This document shows, piece after piece, positions 12,401 to 24,400 of a stretch of DNA of 64,000 nt. This DNA comes from Valencia hispanica (taxonomy: Eukaryota > Chordata > Actinopteri > Cyprinodontiformes > Valenciidae): NCBI GenBank assembly GCA_963556495.2, contig OY747723.1, positions 14,540,501 through 14,604,500 of the forward strand, written 5' to 3'. The stretch's first letter is position 1. Each line of letters starts with the position of its first letter. Below the pieces are notes generated by a model, which searched no databases, was not told where the DNA came from, and was given only the letters and a program-made list of their open reading frames with translations. Made by a program: the position numbers and the translations under genes.

Positions 12401-15400
12401 AATTCAAATGTGAAAACATGTAAAAAAAAACATGTGAGATGTGTGAAAAACAAGTGAAAACCTGTGTTTTGTACACTTCCCGTGTGAATTTGGAACATTT
12501 TCACTGGAATAAACCTTGAAACCCATGGACTTTCACATGTGAAGCCCATGGGATAACATGTAAACCACATGTGAAACATATTATTTTCCATATAAAACCT
12601 ACATGTGAAAAAAATGTGTGAAGCCCATGTGGAATACATGTAAAGCCCATGTGAAGTCTACGTGATTACATGTCAAAAATATGTGAAACCCATGTAAAAC
12701 CATTCATGTGAAGTCCGTGTTTGGCACACATGTGGTTTACCAGGTACCACATGGTATAACATGTAATCCCATGTTAAGAACATGTTCCACCCATGTGAGT
12801 TTTAAGAGCTAATATACATTATTTTGCCCCATTCTCCTTTTCTTAGGTGTATTTTTCATAATTGAGTAGCCATAGTTTTTGCTTTTTCAGTTCAGCATAG
12901 CCATAAAAAATAGCTGAGGCAGTCATGGCATGTTGCTATTTTTTATTGTTTCTTTTCCTTCTTCAAAGATACTAGGCTACTACCTTTAAGGAGACATTAC
13001 ACATACCCAGCGCTAACCGCATGCTGCAAACAGCACTGCTCTTTGAGAATTGGACGCTTGTTCCCTAAATACAGACCATTGTAAATATACCTGTTGGTAT
13101 TTGGATGCAAACAGTGCACTGTATCTCCTAAGTTATGGAGCCTCACCTTCTCTGCTGCAGTCTACACGAGGACTACCAGGTGGAGTCCTGGTTCCTGTTC
13201 TCTCCTGTCCTCTACTGTCCACACACCAACAATGTCCAGTAGAACCATGGCACTGGAACAATAATGAAACATAAAATAGATCAACTACTATGACTCAATA
13301 AAAAAATAAAAAATAAATACACATTAGCTAAAAGTAAGAATGAGTCTAACCTGCTGTGGTAGGTAGAGTCCATTTTCATCACATTGAGGTACATAGGCTC
13401 CAGGAGGAGGTAGTCCATCTGGACTGGTGGTCTGAACACTGTCTCTGTGGTGTTCACAGAGAGTCTTAGGCTGCTCTGGCTCATCTGAGTAATGCGAGTC
13501 ACAGATTGCATCATTTTATTGAGAATTATTATCTGCAGAAATTAAATGGGTCAGGATGCTCCAACAAACCAATTCTAAAGCTTCGAAGTCATGAATTTTC
13601 ATATTAGCAGTTAGAATCATCAGCGCATTTCAATTAAAGATACATGTCATTTCGGTTCTTGTTTCGCAACCGCATGCGACCAAATGTACAAAAGTCTATG
13701 CATATTGATAAGTTATTTATCCCAGTTTTCTATATGTACATTTTAGGATATATAAACAGGAGTGTAGTTAGAATCGATTTTAGTTTCGAGCTGTCTTAGA
13801 CTTTCCTCCAAACTCCATATCTCGAGTCTTCATTGTCACCGTTGTACATGTTTTTTCTTATATACCTAAAGTCTTTGTCCTGGCAGAGTGTGGAGCCTCA
13901 CCTGCTATGCTGCAATCTGCACGAGCTGCACCAGGTGGAGTCCTGGTTCCTGCTCTCTCCTGTCCCCTACTGTTCACACACCAACAATGTCCAGTAGAAC
14001 CATGGCACTGGAACAGTAAGGAAACGTCTTGTTGTAGTGAAGCCGAAGTAACAGTCAAAACTAGATGTGTGCCGATTCACTGTTTAATCGATTAATTGTG
14101 ATGTGAAACGTGCCAAATCGATAGCAATTCATACGTGTTAAAAATCGATTGTTTCATAATAAAAAGATCACGGATACAAGTGGCTGAAATGAGTTTCCTC
14201 CGCAGAGTGTCTGGGCTCTCCCTTAGAGATAGGGTGAGAAGCTCGGTCATCCGGAGGGGGCTCAGAGTAGAGCCGCTGCTTCTCCACATCGAGAGGAGTC
14301 AGTTGAGGTGGCTCGGGCATCTGGTCAGGATGCCTCCTGGACGCCTCCCTGGTGAGGTGTTTCAGGCACGTCTCACCGGGAGGAGGCCCAGGGGAAGGCC
14401 CAGGACACGCTGGAGGGACTATGTTTCTCGGCTGGCCTGGGAGCGCCTTGGGGTTCCTCCCGAGGAGCTGGAACAAGTGGCTGGGGAGAGGGAAGTCTGG
14501 GTCTCTTTGCTTAGGCTGCTGCCCCCGCGACCCGACCCCGGATAAGCGGAAGAAAATGGATGGATGGGTGGATGTTTCATAATAGTTAAATGACAGAAAC
14601 AGAAAAGTCCGGGGTGGCGCCCAAATTTTAGGGTAGTGGTCCCCCAACCCCCGGGTCCTGGACCAGTACCAGTCCGTAGGTCATTTGGTACCAGGCCGGA
14701 ACAGAAAGAATAAATAACTTACAGCATTTTCGTTTCACTCATTATCTGAGCCTAAACAATGTTTTATTATGAAAAACGACCAGATTCTCTCCGTTACATC
14801 AGGCTATAACTCACTCTTGAGCCATCTCAAGACACTTGCCTCGGTCACGTGATATGTCACTTCTAAAAACAAACCCATTAGCTAGCAAAAATGATTAAAG
14901 ACACAGAGATCTCTGAAAAGTTTCTTTGAGAAAATGTCCAATGAAGAGACAGAAGAAGAGCCTACAACTTCTAAGTAAAAAGAAAGCCACATTTAATAGA
15001 CAATACCAGGAGTCATACTCAAAATATGGATTAATTGCAACAGGCGATTTCCACACACCAAGCCCCCGCTCTGCTAAATATGTGGCAACTGGCTATCTAA
15101 TGATGGGAAGCCTTCAAAACGTCCCCGAGACTGGACCGTCTCGTCACCGGGCTCCCACTGATTCAGTGTTGTGGTGAGTTTTGCCTAAGTTTCATGCACT
15201 TTATATACTTTATCTTATTTTGAAAGCATGTTTAAACATTACCAAAGCAACCAGAGACCGTTAGGGGGTAGAGAGGACTTTGCTCATGTTACAATGTGGG
15301 AGCTGATATGGGGACCCTGCTAAGAAGGTTATGAGCACACATTGGATTTACATCTCCTATTATATTTAAAAAATAACCCAGTTTTTATTTTTTTTTTATT

Positions 15401-18400
15401 TTGTTGCATTTATGCGCCAGAACTTAAAGAAAAAGGTTGGAGACCACTGGTTTAGGGGACGGACTGGCGGAAACATGTTGGCGGCAGCTAGCTTTTCAGG
15501 TATGCAACGTGAAATCACTCAACGTGTTTGAACGCGAGTATATTTCACACTGAATGGCTGAAACTGAACCTGTTTCCGCCGGTCCATCCCCTAAAATGGA
15601 ACGCCGGATTATTATGTCCCTGTCATTTCATTTTTATGAAACATAATCAATTTTGAACACTTATGAACCGCTAACGATTTGACACGTTTCACATCGCATT
15701 AGGCAGTGAATCGGCACACTCCTAGTCAAAACTGTGGAAAAGTCTGATTAGTTGCTGACCTGCTGTGGTAAATACTGTCCATGTTCGTCACACTGAGGTA
15801 CGTAGGCTCCAGGAGGAGGGTGTCCATCTGGACTGGTCTGTACACTGTCTCTGTGATACTCACAGTGAGTCTTTGGCCGCTCTAAGTTTGAAGGTGAGTA
15901 TGGAAAGGCAAACAGGATGAGAATCTTCAAGTAACCTATTAAACTGACATAAAATGTAACGTTACAGTTTTCTTTTGATGAGGAAAAACTGCAGTACGTT
16001 AACCCTTAGGGTCATTCCTTACTTTTCAAGGACATACTGCAGATGAAATTTATTAACCAATAAATATCCACTTAGGGGCTTTGAAACTATGTAGATTTAG
16101 TTTATTAAAGAATGTCTACCAAACATACAACCACTTAGACTCACTTCATATCGTTAAGCTTTACCTTCACTTTGGAGCTGTTTGCTTTTTACCACCAACC
16201 CTGCTAATTCCCACCCACCTGTTTTTTCCAGGCATTCCAAGCCTATGACCCAGTGACCTCAACAGCTTACAACTCACAAGCTCGCATAAACATGCTGTCT
16301 GAGTTGCCTGTGAGTTGAGGAATTAGTGGGTTCACAGGTCATTGGTTGACAAGAAAGCTTAAAAAAGACGTGACATAATACACCTGCTTACCCTCGCGAA
16401 CATACTGCAGATAATACAGGGGGTCATGGGAAGTGGAGACAATTATTGTAGGCTTGTCTCACTTACCGGGTTTGTCACAGTCAATGGGGGGTGTACCAGG
16501 TGGAGTACGGGTTCCTGGTCGTTCTTCTCCCCTGTTGTCCACACACCAACAATATCCAGTGGAGCTATGGCACTAAAAAAAAAAGGTGGAATTTGAGGTG
16601 GCACCATTATGTTTCGTTATGCAGATGATATCTCGTCATCAAATGGGCTTTTTAGCTCAAGTTTATATCATGAACAAGGAGGAATTTAGCTCTATCAGGA
16701 CAAAACAGATCAGTCGTCGAGCCTAAGGCACAGGGGGACATTTGGTACCGAATTTCACTCACCAGCCACTTTATTGGAAGCACTGTTCAAGTGCTTGTTG
16801 ACACAATCAGCAAATAAGGATCTAAACATGGCGAAGACAACTAAATCATGTTTAAAACAAAGCAACACAAGGTGAAAGAAAAGGGAATTAAAGTGAATTT
16901 GAACATAGCAGGGTTGTTAGTGACACACGGGCTGATCTACTGGGATTTTCACCGACAACCATCTTGCAGGTTCCAAAACAGAGGGAAATATCCAAAAGGC
17001 GACAATTGTGTATGAAGGGTAACCTGGTTTGAGATGATAGAAAGGCAACAGCAGGTCAAATAATACAGCCAAGGTATACAGAATACCCTTCTCTGAATGC
17101 AAAACATGTTGAACCTTGAAGCAGATGGGTTACAGCAGCAGAAGACCAGACCGGAAACTGAGGCCAAAGTTTACATAGGCTGACCACAATTGGACTATAA
17201 CAGATTGGCACACTTAGTAAATGAGACCTTTAAAGACCTCCGCACCAATGGCTCTGCCCACAACACATAGACGAATTGCTAATGAGCTACTGAAGCTCTG
17301 TCCAAGAAAACGGCACAGGTTTTGTGATTTTTGGCTAAAAACAGCATAATCATAATTTAAAGATCACTGAGAATACTTTAAAATAGCTCAAAAAGATGAT
17401 CGGAATCTGTCTTTAAGAGGTACTTTGGGTAACAAATTTTTTCAATGAATTTGCTGTGGTCTTTAGTATGAATGAATGCCTTGAGAATTGTTTTCTGAGG
17501 GACAAAAGCTCTCGCAGTCCTGTTTCAGAAGGTCGAAGTTTGTCGGAGGAGTGGGTTGGGGGAAACGACAGGATTACAAGTCTAGGTCGTTATTATTTAT
17601 GATATGCAAATGTCTTACCTTTGATTGGCAACAGCATTGTAACTTTTAAGCTGCCCTCAAACAAATTACTTCACTCGTGGTGTTCCGAAGACAAATTCAA
17701 ACAGCTTCTTCCTCTTCAGTTTCTTGGGTAAAAAATGACTTAACACAACCCCAATAGTGTTCTGCCATGTTGTGGAGTTGCGAAAGGTTAGCTTTTACTA
17801 GTAGAGATGCACTCTGCTCTCTCCTGGCCACAAAATCAATACAGCCTTTCTGTGGGCGGTCGCAAGCCAAGGTAGGCAAGACGATGAATACCAATGTTCT
17901 CTGTGACGTAGAATAGACACGCTAGCACGTTTTTGCCATCTAGTTCCTTTTCGTGGCTATTGCAGGCAATGGGGGTTGGAGAAAATGTTCACGTTGAGCA
18001 TGCATATGCAACTCAGTGTGATCAATCATATTTCAAAAAGAACAAGTATTACATGGTTTCTAAGTAAACAAGACTTTTAAGTATGTTTTGAAAGCCAAAC
18101 ACCGACGTCAAAATTGTTGCTAACCGTGTCCATCCTTTTATGAGCCCAGTGTTACTGGGCTCTGATAGATGCCTTCAGCAGGATAATACACCATGTCACA
18201 AAACTCAAATCATCTCAACTATTTATTTGAGTAAGGCAGGGATTTCACTTGAGTCCAATGGCCTCCACAGTCAGAGTAAAGGTAGTCTGAGGCAGAAGGG
18301 GGTCCAGTTTGGTACCAGCAAGGGAAAACTAATAAAGCGGCCGGTGCCGTTAAGTGCTCTGACACAACACCCATTGAGAATTGTGAAGAAATTATTTTTG

Positions 18401-21400
18401 ATTCACAACTAAATTCTAACACACATTAGTACCGTTACAACAAATGACGGTACCATCAGACTATTTTATGATCCTGTGTATTCAGAAGAGCATTTCCACC
18501 ACCAGTTGGATTCTCACTGGGCAGGCAGGGTTTAACCCAAATGACTAGCGCACTAGCATGTCTCGTGTTTGTTGCAAGCAGTGACGTTTTTCCCTAATCA
18601 ATGGACTGTGTTGTGTAATGCCAGTAGTTCTTGTCCAAAGCATACCCTACCATTGTCCTATGGACGTACTATTGAAGGTGGTCCAGGAATGATGTGGTAC
18701 GGGTCGGTTGTCTGGGTCACTTTTACATTGGAAATACACAAAATAGCGTGTGCGTGTGCTGAAGCAAGCGAAATATCCAAAATTTGCTGGACAGTTTGAC
18801 TTGAGGACCAGGGTTGAAAAACACTGCTTTAATCACCTGCACAGTTGATTAGTCAAAACAGCGGAAACGTCTCATTAGACACTGACCTGCAGTGGTAGAT
18901 ACTGTCCATTTTCATCACACTGAGGTACATAGGCTCCAGCTAGAGGACGTCCGTCGGGACTGGTGCTCTGAACTCTGTCTCGGTGATGCTCACAGTGAGT
19001 CATTGGAGGCGCTGGCTCATCTGTTGAGGTAAAACCAAAGAAAATATAAGATTAACACCAAGAAACAAGTTATTTTGCTGAACAAAAATCATCCAGGTAG
19101 ATAAAGTTGTACCGAATATATCACAGGCTATAGGTGCTGCACCAGGTGGTGTCCTGGTTCCTGGTTTTTCCTGTCCTCTGCTGTCCACACACCAACAATG
19201 TCCAGTAGAACCATGGCACTGCAAAGACACATACAGGCTTGTTACAAATGTATCTCAATAAATAATTAAATTAAATAAATAAAAACACAAAATGATTTTT
19301 ATCAAGTTGTTATTTTATTTTAGTTTTGATAAATAAGTTTTAAGGCCAATGAATATCCCCAATCCCCCCTCTCCCTCAATATTACACACCACCAAAAAAA
19401 ATAATCTTTTAATCATTTTATAGTTATCTGGCAAAAAGTCACAAACATTTTTCACAGGCAAAAAAGCTAAAAAGCTGACCGTCCCCTGTCCACTGTGTGT
19501 AAGAAAGGGAAAGTTGAGTGGAATAAAAAACTGTGGTAGAAAAAGGAGCACAATCAACAGGGACAATACAAGCCTTGAAAGAATTTTAGAGCAAAGTCCC
19601 ATTCAATATTCATATTAGTACTGGGTGAACTGTACAAGGAAATTGTTTGTTGAACATTGTGAAATAAATGTAAATGTATTAAAACATTGGTAAATATTAA
19701 AACCTAGTTATATATGATATTTGTTACTAATCCATGCACCCTGGGAAACCTGTTAGAGTGCATTATATTTAAGTTCTTTAAAATTGCAAATCTGGTGACC
19801 ATTACCAAAAAAAAAATCTGCTGTGATTGTGTCTTTAAATGGGAAAATCAGCTTAACATACGGTCAGATCAACACAGAAACGAGTCACCAGACACAAAGT
19901 CAACCATTGTCCATGTCCACCTCAGTCCCCAGACCTAAAACCTAGAGAAAACTTGTCGGTGAAGACTCGAGAGATTATGCAGCGAGGAATGGGTAAAGAT
20001 CCCTCTGGCTGTAGGCTCCAACCTTGCAAGATCTTACAGCAGAAGGTAAAGAAACAAACGATTACAAACTACAAAACAAACTAATCCTTTTTTTGGGGGG
20101 TTTTATTTGTCTCCAAAATAAGCAAAACATCCCCGAGTCCTGGCTCACGTCAACACCATGGATACAACCAATCCGTTCGTGGAAACCCACCTGCATTGGT
20201 TGATACTGTCCATTAGAATCACACTGAGGAATGTAGGCTCCAATACTTGTTTGTCCTCCACTCTGTAGACGGTCTCTGTGCTGCTCACACAGGCTTCTCA
20301 GGCGATCTGCGTTTCAATTTTAAAGAAGGAAGTAAGAAAAGCCACCTCAATCAGTGCAACATTTGTGACTATCAGGAGCTGAGTGGCTAACTATTGTACC
20401 AACCTGTCTGAGGGGAGCAGTGGAACCCATCGCCATTGTATCCAGGCAGGCACTGACACCGGAAAGAGCCCTGTTCATTGAAACATCTGGCACTGGTGTG
20501 ACATGGAGAAGAGCTGCACTCATCTATGTCTAAGCAAAAAAAAGAAAAAACAACTCAGATCCTAGAGAAATTCTCAGGAGTCAAGCAACCAGCTTTTCAA
20601 AACAGGGTCAATTTAAAAAGAAATTCCCTGACATTTAAAACGAAAACTAAAAACTATCCACGCAGTTAGAGGAAACGCTTTTGTAAATGTTTTGTCACCT
20701 TCTTACATTTGAAAAAAAAATAAATAAATTGTATAGTGTTGTTAATTTCTCAGCTAAATAAAGTGTGAAGATGTGTCCACTGTTGCTAAGGTTTAAGCAA
20801 GTTATTATTGCTGCAACATTTTTACGATTTTCCCTCTACAACTGTGATTGAGCTTGTAGCTCACGACATTTAAAAGAGCTCTAGGCAAGTGGAGGATGCA
20901 GCTGAAAGTTGTAGAAGAGTGATAACATTATGTGTAGAACGCCGGAATGTTTGGGTATTAATGCACAATACAAGACAGAGGCAGTGACAAAGTGGCAAAG
21001 TCTCCAGCATGATTTTGTGTTCATAAAGTTAAAATGCAAACGGTGAGTTATTTTCCAAGGAGAAGAAAGTCCTGAAAAATGTTGAGCGCATTAGCTTAGG
21101 GATCGAACCTGCAAACTAAACTGTGGTGAGCTCAGTCTGTCTGTAATTCATCACAGTGATGAATGATTGCTTGTGACCAAAACTTTGGTTCAAAACAGCA
21201 AAATTCTGTCAGCATTCAGATAATTCATTGTAAATTCGGACCTATTTCTGATCAGCACTGCTATTCTAAAGCCGACAAGTGTTAACCGTCCAATTTCTCC
21301 AAACACCTGTCTCCACCTGATATAATGCTTTTATATTAGGAAGTCATGTGTATGGAATGTCATTTGTGAAGTTATACAGTCTAAAATTAACAGAAATAAT

Positions 21401-24400
21401 TTGGGTTATTTAGTTTGTAAGAGAAACAAACGGAAATTCTTTTTTAAAGTCATATTTTCACCATTTTATTCATTTATTTATAAATGTCACAGTTTATAAC
21501 TAAATATTGAATTCTCAAGCTAAATATCTAGTTAACAAACTAAATATTCAATTAGCAAGTTAATATTTAGCTTCCAACTATTTAACTTGCAAATTAAATA
21601 TTTTGTTTTGAGTTAAATATTTAGTTTGGAGCTTTATATTTAGCTTGGTAAGTGAAAATTGAATTAGCAAGCTAAATATTTAGTTTACAAACTAAATATC
21701 CAATTAGCAAGTTAATATTTAGCTTCCAACTATTTAACTTGCTAATTAAATTGTTTGTTTTTGAGCTAAATATTTACCTTGCTACCTAAATATTCAGTTA
21801 GCAAGCTAAATAGTTAGTTTGCAAATTAAATATTTAGCTTGCTAATTAAATATTTAATTTGCAAACTAACTATTCCGACTATTTAACTGGCTTATTAATT
21901 ATTTAGTTTTGGCCTAATATTTAGCTTGCTAACTAAATATACAATTAGCAAGTTAAATATTTAGTTTCCAACTATTTAACTGGCTGATTAAATATTTAGT
22001 TTTGAGCTAAATATTCAGCTTGCTAATATTCAACTAGCAAGCTAAATATTTAGTTTAAAAACTAAATATTCAATTAGCAAGTTAATATTTAGCTTCCAAC
22101 TATATAACTTGCTAATTAAATATTTTGTTTTGAGCTAAATATTTAGCTTCCTAACTAAATATTCAAGCAAAATATTTAGTTTCTAACTATTTAACTTGCT
22201 AATGAAATATTTAGTTTTTGAGCTAAATATTAAGCTTCCTAACTAAATATTCAATTAGCAAGCTAAATATTTAGTCTACAAACTAAATATCCAATTAGCA
22301 AGTTAATATTTAGCTTCCAACTATTTAACTTGCTAATTAAATATTTAGTTTTGGGCTAAATATTTAGTTTTGGGCTAAATATTTAGTTTTGAGCTAAATA
22401 TTTAGCACGCTAACTAAATATTCAATTAGGAAGCTAAATATTTAGATTGAAAACAAATATTCAATTAGCAAGCTAAATAATTAGTTTACAAAATAAGTAA
22501 TTAGCAAGCTAAATATTTTGTTTACAAACAAAATGTTTAATTTGCTATATAAATATTTTGTCAGTAACTGACATTTATGAATAAACGAAAATATGGCTTT
22601 AAGAAAAAACGCTCCCATGCTTTTCTCATGACAGACAAAATAACTCATGTAATTACTCTTAATTTTTGACTGTGGAACTTTACAAACGGCATCCCATAGG
22701 CTACATGTAGTGGTAATCCATTGAATCTGTATAGGTGGCTGGATATGTATGTCAATATATTGTTGTCTATAAACTGGACCTGTTTACTTTGTAAAGTGCA
22801 TTGAGAAGACGTTTGTTGTTACTTAGCACTATATGAATCAGCTGAATTAAATTTTCTTACAAAATAATCTATTGTGTGATTACCAGGGGGAAATTTTTAG
22901 ATGAAGCAGCTCCAGAAGTCCACAACCATACAGTATATGGTTGTTTCTTCCTGATTCAATGGAAGTGACTCAAAAGGTATTTTTGTTTTAGAATGGCGTG
23001 TTTCAGTATTATTTATCCACGTTCTGGCTCTGAAACATGTTGACATGGGGTCTTAAAGGTCCGAAAAAACTGATCCAAATCCCCAAATTAACAACAGACA
23101 ATAATCTAACAATGAAACAAACAAATACAAGTAATAGTGAAAGTACAAATTGGTATTGGTATTGGTATAAGGCTAAAGAGCAAAGGATTGTCCTGGAAAC
23201 GTATAAGCCATTCACCATTATTATTTAGTAATTCCGCAAACTGAGATTCCCGATTGCCTTCTACTGCAGGTCAGATACTGACAGCACATTACTACTCTGC
23301 ATAGCATTAAAAATTATATAATCTTTTTAGAAAGTGTGTCAAAGTTAAGTTGAAAAATGTAACATCATGTGACAAATTCATGTTAAAGAATGATCTGTTA
23401 AGGAGATGAGCTGAGAGGGTTCACTGGAAGTTCATCCAAATGTGACATGTCCCGGATGTGTGTCCTCCGCAAATTTTATAGCCAAGAAAACATGCCATTA
23501 GTCTATTTCTCTACCACTTCAGCCTATCCTCCTCACATCGAACCTGTTCTCTCATTAGTCATTACTCCTCCCTTCTTACTGTGCTTCTAGCTTTTGCAGC
23601 TGTGCTTAATGTTGGGAAAGACAACTTCAGCCTGTCCCGTTCTGCTTATCAGGAACATGATAATTCCTAAGCTACCTACGTTCATTAGGTACAGAAAAAG
23701 AACTCAAAACAGGAAAACTATAATGTCTAATACTACTGTTAAAAGTTATGGCTTTTATGCTTGGATTATGTACAGTTCTTTGGGGATGGTTTTCTTCAGC
23801 AGACAAGGAAGCGGGTCAGAGTTAGTGGGAAGATAGATGGGGCTAAATACTGGTAGAAAATCTGTTGGAGGCTACAGAGGACTTGAAACTGGGGTGGGGT
23901 AAACATGCAGGCAGAACTTTAGAAAAGTCGGTGCTTTGTATGCAGTCTGACTGACCTTCAGCTCTTTTGCAAGGATCAGTACCCAAACATTGCAAAGCTG
24001 CTCCAGACATACCCAATAAGGCTTGCAGCAGAACCTGAAACAGTTTTAAATTTTTACCGAAACACATTTACAAGTTTACCGAAACACATTTACAAGTTTA
24101 CCGAAACGCATTTACAATCTTCCCGAAACACGTTTACAAGTTTAACAAAACACATTTACAAAGACATGACCTGGAAGTGAGACTGCAGGGATGAGGTTAG
24201 GGTCAGGACAAGACCAAAGTGGTAACAGTAATGGAATCGATCCTGCCAGCAGCTCAATCTGCAGAGATGTTTTGCCCGTTTTTCCGAATCTATTTTCAAG
24301 TTTTAGGGGGAACCGGTCTGATGGCGTTTCTGATATCTACTTCAAATTAATAGTTTTTTCTGCGGTAGAATCCGGCATTATTTTATTTCGTTTTCACGGT

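Larger units (their letters stand above)
14063..15723. mobile_element. hAT-like MITE, outer layer of a three-element nest
   Basis: The left end 'agatgtgtgccgattcactg' matches the inverted right end 'aggagtgtgccgattcactg', and the similarity extends about 100 bp. Both sides are flanked by 'agtcaaaact' (14053-14062, 15724-15733), a target duplication of 8-10 bp. Removing the two insertions leaves roughly 410 bp. Confidence 0.88.

Noticed and set aside
14168..14647. 159-codon minus-strand reading frame
   Set aside because: Antisense of the LINE 3' fragment, whose plus strand encodes the known RT C-terminus.
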